Source: DASUKL01 sp036278755 (GTDB lineage Bacteria > Chloroflexota > Limnocylindria > Limnocylindrales > CSP1-4). Taken from it: DNA of 20,503 nucleotides. Every line of letters begins with the position of its first letter. The first letter of the stretch is position 1. The translations under genes were made by a program, and so were the position numbers. Below are positions 14,506 through 20,503 of the stretch, piece after piece. The DNA lies in assembly GCA_036278755.1 (NCBI GenBank), contig DASUKL010000095.1:1-20503 (forward strand), read 5' to 3'. A model generated the notes under the pieces. The model was not told the DNA's origin and ran no database searches. It worked only from the letters and a program-made list of their open reading frames with translations.

Positions 14506-16479
14506 AAGGAGCCCATACCCGCGCGCGTCGTCCGGGGCACTCCGACGATCACCATCAGTCGCGACGACGCGTTCCTCGTCTGTGAGTCGGACGGCGGCAT
14601 CCAGCCGCAGACCAGCCAGGGCCTCTTCGTCGCTGACACGCGCCTCCTCTCGGGCTGGGAGGTGCGCCTCGAGGGCCGGACCCTGGCCCCTCGGGTCGCG
14701 ACCCATCGCGCGCCCGTCGTGGCCAGTGCGGACGCGGCCCGCTTCGAGTTGACCGGCGTGGAGGCTGACGACCCGGACGTCGGGTCGGCCGGATCCTTGG
14801 ACCTGCGGATCGATCGTCGCCTCGACGGCGGGCTGCACGAGGACCTCGACCTGCGCTCGACCCTCCAGCGACCGGTGCGCCTGCGGCTGGAGGTTCGGCT
14901 GGCTTTCGACTTCGCCGACCTGTTCGAGGTCCGGGCCGGAAGGTCGCCCGATGATCGGGCCCCCAGCGAGCGCGGGCGACGGACCCTGCGCTGGGACCCG
15001 CAGCAGGCCCGACTCCGGGCCGCCTATGCCAACGGCCCCTTCCGTCGCGGCCTGGAGCTGACGGTCGAAGGGGCCGACAGGCCGCCCGCCTATGAGGACG
15101 GCCGCCTCGCCTTCCTGGTCGACCTGGAGCCGGCGGAGGCCTGGCATGTCTGCCTTCGCTGGCGGCCCCTGAGGCCGGGACGGCGGGCGGCACGGTCGGT
15201 CTGCCTGGCTGAGGATCCGGCCGCCCTGGCGGCCCCCGGCGAACGAGCCGGGACGTGGCCGCGTCTGGAGATGCCCGACAGCGACATCGCTCGGGCCTGG
15301 GCGCGGGCCGTGGCCGATCTCGACGCGCTGCGCCTGCGGAGCGGGCCCGGTGGGCGCGGACCGGCCGTGCCCGCGGCCGGCATCCCCTGGTATCTGGCCC
15401 TCTTCGGGCGCGACTCGCTCATCTGTTCGCTGCAGGCCCTGCCCGTCTTCCCGGAGTACCTGGCCGGCTCCCTGCTGCGCCTGGCCGCGCTCCAGGCCAC
15501 GGGCTTCGACCCACTCCGCGAGATGCAGCCGGGCAAGATCCTCCACGAGCTGCGCCACGACGAGCTGACCGAGCTGGGCCGCTTGCCCTACGGCCCCACC
15601 TACGCCAGCCATGACGCGACGAGCCTCTTCGTCATCGGCCTGGCCGAGGCCCATCGCTGGTCCGCTGATCGGGCCCTCGTGGAGCGGCTCCTCCCGGCCG
15701 CCGAGCGGGCCGTGGCCTGGCTCGACGGCCACGGTGATCGCGACGGGGATGGCCTCCAGGAGTACGCCCCCAGCCTGCCCGGGGGCTACCGCAACCAGGG
15801 CTGGAAGGACTCCTGGGACGGCATCCCGGCGGCCGACGGCGGGCAGCCCTCGCTGCCGATCGCCCTCGTCGAGCTCCAGGGCTACGCCTACGCCGCCAAG
15901 CTCGGTCTGGCCGGCCTGTTCGACCTCGTGGGGCGCGGAGCGGCGGCGGAAGCCCTGCGGGCCGAGGCGGCTCGGCTTCGGGACCTCGTCAACGACCGCT
16001 TGTGGTGGGAGGCGGAGGGGACCTACTACCTGGGCCTCGACGGGACCAAGCGGCCCATCGCCTCGGTCGCCTCCAACGCCGGGCATCTGCTGTGGTCCGG
16101 GATCGTGCCCCCGGAACGGGCCGGACGGGTCGTGGCCCGCCTCCTGGCCCCCGATATGTGGTCGGGCTGGGGGATCCGGACGCTCTCCGCGGCCCACCCT
16201 GGATTCGACCCGCTCAGCTACCACCGGGGCTCGGTCTGGCCGCACGACAACGGGCTCATCGCGGCCGGCTTCGGGCGCTACGGCTACGTGGCCGAGGCGG
16301 CCCAGGTCGCCCGGGCGATCCTCGATGCGGCGGCCCGCTTCGCCGACGACCGCCTGCCGGAGCTCTTCGGCGGTCAGGAGCGCCGGCCGGGGGAGCCCCC
16401 GGTGCCCTACCCGGACGCCAACGTGCCCCAGGCCTGGGCGGCCGGAGCGGTCCTCCAGCTCGTCCCCCTGCTGCCGTAG
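14503..16479 (+). CDS. glycogen-debranching-type glycosidase (amylo-alpha-1,6-glucosidase family)
   Basis: A 658-residue cytosolic protein with a beta-rich N-terminal domain (about 1-260, GDE_N_bis type: DAFLVCESDGGIQ, GLFVADTRLLSGWEV) and an (alpha/alpha)6 catalytic domain. Catalytic-domain landmarks are GIPWYLALFGRDSLIC, SHDATSLFVIGLAEAH, NQGWKDSWDGI (D436 and D439 probably in the active site), SNAGHLLWSGI and SYHRGSVWPHDNGLIA. Members are annotated as debranching enzymes, but the fold is shared with trehalases and glucosyl- or mannosylglycerate hydrolases, so the real substrate is open. It lies 16 bp after the YesL-like gene in the sugar-transport cluster and would act on the imported sugar. 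ATG 14503 lacks a clear SD; CATCAT at 14489-14494 may be an internal -10. Confidence 0.87.
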   Translation: MKEPIPARVVRGTPTITISRDDAFLVCESDGGIQPQTSQGLFVADTRLLSGWEVRLEGRTLAPRVATHRAPVVASADAARFELTGVEADDPDVGSAGSLDLRIDRRLDGGLHEDLDLRSTLQRPVRLRLEVRLAFDFADLFEVRAGRSPDDRAPSERGRRTLRWDPQQARLRAAYANGPFRRGLELTVEGADRPPAYEDGRLAFLVDLEPAEAWHVCLRWRPLRPGRRAARSVCLAEDPAALAAPGERAGTWPRLEMPDSDIARAWARAVADLDALRLRSGPGGRGPAVPAAGIPWYLALFGRDSLICSLQALPVFPEYLAGSLLRLAALQATGFDPLREMQPGKILHELRHDELTELGRLPYGPTYASHDATSLFVIGLAEAHRWSADRALVERLLPAAERAVAWLDGHGDRDGDGLQEYAPSLPGGYRNQGWKDSWDGIPAADGGQPSLPIALVELQGYAYAAKLGLAGLFDLVGRGAAAEALRAEAARLRDLVNDRLWWEAEGTYYLGLDGTKRPIASVASNAGHLLWSGIVPPERAGRVVARLLAPDMWSGWGIRTLSAAHPGFDPLSYHRGSVWPHDNGLIAAGFGRYGYVAEAAQVARAILDAAARFADDRLPELFGGQERRPGEPPVPYPDANVPQAWAAGAVLQLVPLLP

Positions 16480-16519
16480 CTGGTCCCCGCGGCGGTGGGG
16501 CCGTCCGGCCCGCGGCTGC

Positions 16520-16537
16520 TACGATCGGGAGCACGTG
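16520..16537 (+). promoter_or_regulatory. LLM oxidoreductase promoter -10 (TACGAT) with 0-3 nt leader
   Basis: TACGAT (16520-16525), the same hexamer as at 7497, is followed after nine bases by GTG 16535. The expected leader is only about three bases. GGGAG within the gap is too close to be a usual SD. Confidence 0.5.
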
Positions 16538-17560
16538 AAACGGATCGGATTCCTTTCGTTCGGCCACTGGACGGCTTCGCCCTACTCCCAGGTCCGCTCG
16601 GCTGAGGATGCCCTCAAGCAGTCGATCGAGCTGGCCGTGGCGGCCGAGGAGCTGGGCGCCGACGGGGCCTACTTCCGGGTCCATCACTTCGCCCGCCAGC
16701 TGGCCTCGCCGTTCCCCCTCCTGGCCGCGGCGGGGGCCCGGACGACCCGCATCGAGCTCGGCACGGCCGTCATCGACATGCGCTACGAGAACCCCTTCTA
16801 CATGGCCGAGGACGCCGGCGCCGCCGACGTCATCGCCGGCGGTCGCCTGCAGCTGGGCATCAGCCGCGGCTCACCCGAGCAGGTCATCGACGGCTATCGC
16901 CACTTCGGCTACCTGCCCGAGGACGGCGAGACCGATGCCGACATGGCCCGCCGCCACAGCGAGGTCTTCCTCGAGCTCCTCAAGGGCCAGGGCTTCGCCC
17001 AGCCGAACCCCCGCCCGATGTTCCCCAACCCTGGGGGCCTCCTGCGCCTGGAGCCCTTCGCGCCCGGCCTGCGCGAGCGGATCTGGTGGGGCGCCGGCTC
17101 GAACGCGACGGCCGTCTGGGCCGCCGAGCTGGGGATGAACCTCATGAGCTCGACGCTCAAGTGGGACGAGAGCGGCCAGCCCCTCCACGTGCAGCAGACC
17201 GAGCAGATCGAGGCCTTCCGAGAGGCCTGGAAGAAGGCCGGCCACGAACGCGAGCCGCGAACCTCGGTCAGTCGCAGCATCTTCGCCCTCGTCGACGATC
17301 GCGATCGGGCCTATTTCGGGCACGACCAGCCGGAGGAGGGGGACCAGATCGGCTACATCGATGAGACGACCCGGGCCGTCTTCGGCCGGACCTACGCCGC
17401 CGAGCCGGACGTCCTCGTCAAGCAGCTCGCCGCTGACACGGCCATCGCGGCGGCCGACACGCTCCTCCTGACCGTCCCCAACCAGCTGGGCGTGGCATAC
17501 AACGCCCACGTCATCGAGAGCATCCTGCGCTACGTCGCCCCCGAGCTCGGCTGGCGCTAA
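16535..17560 (+). CDS. LLM class flavin-dependent oxidoreductase
   Basis: A luciferase-like TIM-barrel monooxygenase or reductase of 341 residues using FMN or F420. It begins MKRIGFLSFGHW, the first barrel strand. GADGAYFRVHHFARQLASPFPLLAAAGART and the LGTAVIDMRYENPFYMAEDAGAADVIAGGR stretch are hallmark segments of the bacterial luciferase-like family; GRLQLGISRGSP is the flavin-phosphate region. The substrate is unknown. GTG 16535 is the only start that keeps the first strand. The stop TAA overlaps the convergent FAH-family stop by four bases. It stands between the glycosidase (55 bp gap) and the aromatic catabolism gene; the promoter-like hexamer suggests its own transcript. Confidence 0.9.
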   Translation: MKRIGFLSFGHWTASPYSQVRSAEDALKQSIELAVAAEELGADGAYFRVHHFARQLASPFPLLAAAGARTTRIELGTAVIDMRYENPFYMAEDAGAADVIAGGRLQLGISRGSPEQVIDGYRHFGYLPEDGETDADMARRHSEVFLELLKGQGFAQPNPRPMFPNPGGLLRLEPFAPGLRERIWWGAGSNATAVWAAELGMNLMSSTLKWDESGQPLHVQQTEQIEAFREAWKKAGHEREPRTSVSRSIFALVDDRDRAYFGHDQPEEGDQIGYIDETTRAVFGRTYAAEPDVLVKQLAADTAIAAADTLLLTVPNQLGVAYNAHVIESILRYVAPELGWR

Positions 17561-18576
17561 GCCGGGCGCTCGACGACGGGCGTGTCCAGGCGACCCAGGC
17601 GTTCGATGGCCAGGCTTACCGTGTCCCCCGGCTGGAGGTAGCGGCCCAGCGTCTCCTCGCGGCTCTCCAGCAGGCTGCCGCTGCCGATCGTGCCGCTGCC
17701 CAGGATGTCACCCGGCCGGAGGTGGACGTCGGCACTGGCCCGGGCCAGCATCTCGCCGAAGCTGAAGTGGATGTCGGACCACGTGCCGCGGCTGCAGTCC
17801 TGGCCGTTGACGGCCGCCATGCCGGTCAGGGCATAGCCCTTGCCGGAGCGCGCCTCGGCCAGCTCGTCGGGCGTGACCAGCCAGGGCCCGATGCTGAGGG
17901 CGAAGTCCTTGCCCTTGGCCGGCCCGAGGCGCACCGTCGACTCATCGCGCTGGAGGTCGCGGGCTGACCAGTCGTCGAGGACGAAGTAGCCGCCGATGAC
18001 CGCCTCGGCCCGCTCCGCCTCGAGGTCCGTGGCCGGGGCGTCGACGAGGGCCCCGATCTCGAGCTCGTAGTCGAGCTCTTGCGAGCCGCGCGCGGCCCAC
18101 ACCGGGTCGCCGGGTCCGCGGACCTCGGAGACGTTGCTGAAGTAGAAGATCGGGAGGCGGTACCAGGCCTCGGGGATCGTGTCGTTGCGCCGCGCCCACA
18201 TCGTCCGGACGTGGTCCTCGAAGGCGTAGAAGTCGCGGAAGCTGGGGGGCTGGAGGATGGGCGGGCCGAAGCGCAGGTCGTCGCTCTCGAGCGTCGACTC
18301 GTCGTCCGGGTCGATCGCACCCGCCAGGAAGGGCTCCACGATGGCCCGCAGATGCTCGACCCGACCGCCGGCCGCGAGGTGGGCGTCGAGGGTCGTCAGG
18401 CGCTGGCGGAAGAGAGGGTCGTTGTGGGCCAGCTCGGGATCGCGGGCACCAAGTCGCCGCCGGGCCGGTTCGAGGTCCAGCCAGCGGCGGGGGTCCTCGC
18501 CGGCATCCAGGGCGGCGGCCAGACGCCAGGGCGCCCCGGCGGGGGCGTGGCGCTCACGGACGTGGGCGATCCTCAC
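17557..18576 (-). CDS. fumarylacetoacetate hydrolase family protein
   Basis: A 339-residue FAH-fold enzyme. RDFYAFEDHV supplies D115 and H122, spaced as the metal-binding Asp and catalytic His of fumarylacetoacetase. DYELEIGALV supplies E171 and E173, and LDDWSARDLQRDE supplies D202; GPAKGKDFA and a late GSGTIGSGSLLE complete the pocket. Such enzymes split carbon-carbon bonds in beta-diketo acids. With homogentisate dioxygenase in the same window, hydrolysis of fumarylacetoacetate to fumarate and acetoacetate is likely, although the family also includes acylpyruvases and decarboxylases. The start is GTG 18576, six bases after a TAGACT hexamer on the minus strand. The N-terminal domain is about 110 residues, as in true fumarylacetoacetases. 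Confidence 0.88.
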   Translation of the reverse strand: MRIAHVRERHAPAGAPWRLAAALDAGEDPRRWLDLEPARRRLGARDPELAHNDPLFRQRLTTLDAHLAAGGRVEHLRAIVEPFLAGAIDPDDESTLESDDLRFGPPILQPPSFRDFYAFEDHVRTMWARRNDTIPEAWYRLPIFYFSNVSEVRGPGDPVWAARGSQELDYELEIGALVDAPATDLEAERAEAVIGGYFVLDDWSARDLQRDESTVRLGPAKGKDFALSIGPWLVTPDELAEARSGKGYALTGMAAVNGQDCSRGTWSDIHFSFGEMLARASADVHLRPGDILGSGTIGSGSLLESREETLGRYLQPGDTVSLAIERLGRLDTPVVERPA

Positions 18577-18588
18577 CTGCCGAGTCTA
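18574..18588 (-). promoter_or_regulatory. leaderless-type promoter (-10 TAGACT, N6, GTG)
   Basis: On the minus strand TAGACT (18588-18583), six bases CGGCAG and GTG 18576. It shows the same geometry as the plus-strand cases, which argues against a compositional accident. Confidence 0.6.
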
Positions 18589-18659
18589 GCCGCGAGCCGG
18601 CTTGGCTCGCCGCGCTCCCGAGCTTGCCCCGGCGCACCGCGACAGCCCGGCCGGTGCCC

Positions 18660-18674
18660 TACGCTCTGAGCGTG
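18660..18674 (+). promoter_or_regulatory. leaderless-type promoter (-10 TACGCT, N6, GTG)
   Basis: TACGCT (18660-18665), then CTGAGC, then GTG 18672. The hexamer and spacing are identical to the site at 2858. It faces away from the FAH-family promoter, making a divergent pair 95 bp apart. Confidence 0.62.
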
Positions 18675-19541
18675 TTCACGGGCATCGATCATGTCTTCTT
18701 CGCCGTCCCCGACCTCGATGCGGCAGCCGGGGCGCTGGAGTCGGGACTGGGCCTGCGGGTCGGGCCCGGCGGGCGCCATCAGGCCTGGGGGACCGTCAAT
18801 CGGCTGATCTGGTTCGGCGACGTCTACCTGGAGCTGGTGGCCGTCGAGGACCAGGAGCGGGCGGCGGGGTCCTGGTTCGGGCAGGCGGTCCTGGAGGCCC
18901 TGGCGTCGGCAGCGGACGGGTCCCCGACATCCGAGGAGGTCGGATCCCTGGCGTCGGCGGCGGATGGGGCCCCAGCCCCCTCGGCGGTCGGATCCGTGGC
19001 GTCATCTGCGTCTGGGGGCTTCGTCGGCTTCGTCGTCGCCTCCGACGACCTCGCTTCGGACGTGGCGGCCCTTGGTTGGGAGGGACCGGGCTTCAGCGGG
19101 CTCGTGGCCGGCAGCCGGGAGCGGCCCGACGGTCGGAGGGTGCGTTGGCGGACGGCCCGACCCCCCGGCGCCGAGACCCACCGCCCGCTGGCCTTCGCCA
19201 TCGAGCACGACCTTCGGGCGGCCGAATGGACGGCGGATGAACGTGCGGCCCGAGCCGAGGACGTCCATCCCCTGGGCGGTCCGGTCCGGCTGGCGCGTCT
19301 CGAGCTGGCCGTGCGGGACGTGCCGGTGGTGCAGGACCGGCTCCTGCGCTGGTTCGACCTCCGCTTCCGGCCCTCGCTCTCGGGTGGCGGCGCTCGTGAC
19401 GCGGAGGTCGGGCATCAGACCGTCCGGCTGCGGCGGCTCGCCCCAGGCCTCCCGGCGGCCGCGGTCGTCCTCCGCTCCCCGGCCGCGACCGGCGAGCGGA
19501 CGTTCGACCTCGCCGGCTGCCGGTTCCTCGTCAGCGCCTGA
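18672..19541 (+). CDS. glyoxalase-like (VOC fold) protein
   Basis: A 289-residue protein with an N-terminal glyoxalase-like module: GIDHVFFAVPDLDAA (H7 a probable metal ligand) and TVNRLIWFGDVYLELVAVED (E54 the usual second ligand). A second beta-alpha module follows (VRLARLELAVRDVPVVQDRLLRWF). Between them, residues about 76-113 are a 16-residue tandem repeat (LASAADG...VGS) absent from the fold, so it is likely a surface loop expansion. The reaction is unknown. It diverges from the FAH-family gene by 95 bp, which might suggest aromatic catabolism, but this is weak. GTG 18672 was selected because it opens right at the first conserved strand and follows a -10 box; an earlier in-frame ATG at 18624 would lie upstream of that promoter. 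Confidence 0.78.
   Translation: MFTGIDHVFFAVPDLDAAAGALESGLGLRVGPGGRHQAWGTVNRLIWFGDVYLELVAVEDQERAAGSWFGQAVLEALASAADGSPTSEEVGSLASAADGAPAPSAVGSVASSASGGFVGFVVASDDLASDVAALGWEGPGFSGLVAGSRERPDGRRVRWRTARPPGAETHRPLAFAIEHDLRAAEWTADERAARAEDVHPLGGPVRLARLELAVRDVPVVQDRLLRWFDLRFRPSLSGGGARDAEVGHQTVRLRRLAPGLPAAAVVLRSPAATGERTFDLAGCRFLVSA
18898..19017 (+). repeat. 48-bp tandem repeat in glyoxalase-like gene
   Basis: Units begin at 18898, 18946 and 18994, exactly 48 bp apart. The first two share CCCTGGCGTCGGC and end in GGTCGGAT; the third is partial and diverged. The period is a multiple of three and encodes a 16-residue Ala/Ser-rich repeat. Confidence 0.75.
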
Positions 19542-19592
19542 TCCTGCGGGCCCTTTGCCGGAGTCGTCCCCGCGTCCACCCTGGCCGGGCTT

Positions 19593-19702
19593 CAGGACCA
19601 TCGGCCAGGTCCTACCTCGCGGCGGCAGGACCTCCGCGGCATCCTACCTCGTAAGTGCCTGTAGATCGACCGGGCGCACGCTGTCGGCCATGCAGGACCT
19701 CC
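19593..19702. repeat. repeat cluster upstream of HTH-nuclease gene
   Basis: Short repeats crowd the 148-bp gap and gene start. TCCTACCTCG occurs at 19610-19619 and 19642-19651. GCAGGACCTCC occurs at 19625-19635 and again at 19692-19702, overlapping the start codon. AGGACC (19594-19599) pairs with GGTCCT (19608-19613). They look like operator half-sites for the HTH protein encoded next to them. TAGATC at 19662-19667 is a possible -10. Confidence 0.45.
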
Positions 19703-20503
19703 ATGTCGGGAATGCGTTCCGTGCGGTCCGACTCAGGCGGCATCGCCGCCAGCTCGACATCGCGCAGGACGCGGGTGTCTCTCGCTCCCTGATCTCACTG
19801 ATCGAACGCGGCCATCTCGATCGCTTGCCGCTGGCGCAGCTCCGCCGCATCGCCTCGGTGCTCGACATCCGAGTCGATGTCGTCCCTCGCTGGCGGGGCG
19901 GCGAGCTCGACCGCTTGATCAATGCCGGCCACTCCGCGCTCCACGAAGAGGTCGCCCGGTACTTGACCGAGCTCGGTGGGTGGGAGTTGGCCCCGGAGGT
20001 GTCGTTCGCCATCTACGGCGAGCGCGGCATCATCGACATCCTCGCCTGGCACGCCGCTTCGCGCACCCTGCTGGTCATCGAGCTCAAGACCGAGGTCGTC
20101 GACGTCCAGGCCACGCTCGGGACGTTCGATCGCAAGATCCGGCTGGCGTCGCGGATCGCGGCCGAGCGAGGGTGGCGGCCCGAGACCGTGGCAGGCTGGC
20201 TGATCGTGGCGCATAGCACGACGAACCGGCGTCGCATCGCCGCCCATCGCACCATGCTTCGCGCGGCCCTACCGCTGGACGGTCGATCGATGCGCGGTTG
20301 GCTCAGGCAGCCGGCAGGGCCGGTCCGAGCCCTGTCGATGTGGTCAGTCGCACGTCCGGGTAGCACTGGATCGAGTCTCGCGCCCGCGAAACGGGTGGGC
20401 CGCCGTCGCGGAACCGCCGCTGAGCGTGGGAAGAGGCCGGAGAGGGGGGTCCCAGGGCCTCAGCGGGCGCGCGAGAAGGCGGAAACCGGCTCCAAGGCTA
20501 CGT
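19690..20503 (+). CDS. HTH (XRE-like) protein with PD-(D/E)XK nuclease-like domain, 3' partial
   Basis: An open frame of 271 codons from ATG 19690 that runs off the window end without a stop. Residues about 8-62 form an XRE-type helix-turn-helix (AFRAVRLRRHRRQLDIAQDAG, then VSRSLISLIERG). After a linker, residues about 80-200 hold ERGIIDILAWH and LLVIELKTE, giving D116, E131-x-K133 plus Q140 and K149: the PD-(D/E)XK arrangement of restriction-like nucleases. The last 50 residues are Arg/Lys/Gly-rich and look disordered. Similar HTH-ELK proteins are familiar from actinobacteria and relatives as uncharacterised regulators. Third codon positions seem less GC-biased than in neighbours, hinting at transfer. 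The function (regulator, defence nuclease or both) is not known, and no SD is evident. Confidence 0.72.
   Translation, partial: MQDLHVGNAFRAVRLRRHRRQLDIAQDAGVSRSLISLIERGHLDRLPLAQLRRIASVLDIRVDVVPRWRGGELDRLINAGHSALHEEVARYLTELGGWELAPEVSFAIYGERGIIDILAWHAASRTLLVIELKTEVVDVQATLGTFDRKIRLASRIAAERGWRPETVAGWLIVAHSTTNRRRIAAHRTMLRAALPLDGRSMRGWLRQPAGPVRALSMWSVARPGSTGSSLAPAKRVGRRRGTAAERGKRPERGVPGPQRAREKAETGSKAT

Noticed and set aside
14491..16245. 584-codon minus-strand open frame
   Set aside because: Antisense shadow of the debranching-type glycosidase; no recognisable domains.
15611..16534. N-terminal extension of the LLM gene frame through the glycosidase gene
   Set aside because: Ser/Arg/Pro-rich out-of-frame translation. 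The LLM fold begins at GTG 16535 with MKRIGFLSFG.

Overview
This 20.5 kb window is GC-rich (I estimate about 70%) and gene-dense, with 19 protein-coding genes, no RNA genes and no mobile elements that I can see. The gene set is a chromosomal mix of amino-acid metabolism, aromatic catabolism and a sugar importer. Very short gaps and many GTG starts placed directly behind a -10 box suggest a high-GC Gram-positive-like or Chloroflexota lineage, perhaps a Limnocylindria-type soil or freshwater Chloroflexota. That placement is inference from gene style, not from a phylogenetic marker.

Layout. 1-1390: a seven-iron ferredoxin and a signal-less BtuF-like cobalamin-binding protein. 1412-3763: a TrpB2-type tryptophan synthase beta chain (minus strand), divergent from a methyltransferase with an N-terminal zinc-ribbon-like segment. 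3890-8477: proC, an S9 prolyl-oligopeptidase-type enzyme and a monofunctional proline dehydrogenase on the plus strand, with a YetF/DUF421 membrane protein on the minus strand between the last two. 8474-10284 (minus): homogentisate 1,2-dioxygenase, with its stop overlapping the start of a DinB-fold protein. 10545-16479 (plus): a carbohydrate ABC importer (lipoprotein binding protein and two permeases), a YesL-like membrane protein and a glycogen-debranching-type glycosidase. 16535-19541: an LLM flavin oxidoreductase, a convergent fumarylacetoacetate-hydrolase-family enzyme and a glyoxalase-fold protein. 19690-end: an HTH protein carrying a PD-(D/E)XK nuclease signature, cut by the window edge.

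How the genes work together. The homogentisate dioxygenase and the fumarylacetoacetate hydrolase are two steps of tyrosine/phenylalanine breakdown. The isomerase that should link them is not evident, and the DinB-fold protein coupled to the dioxygenase is a reasonable candidate, because that fold includes a thiol-dependent maleylpyruvate isomerase. The sugar operon reads as import followed by hydrolysis of an oligosaccharide; no transport ATPase is in the window.

Regulation. The strongest sequence-level pattern is a TAnnnT-like -10 hexamer exactly six bases before a GTG start, seen at five genes on both strands. Three or four other genes have a 0-3 nt leader version. This contrasts with genes here that carry strong AGGAGG ribosome sites (trpB2, hmgA, the binding protein, the first permease, ferredoxin). 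Two strong GC stem-loops separate the binding-protein gene from its permeases.
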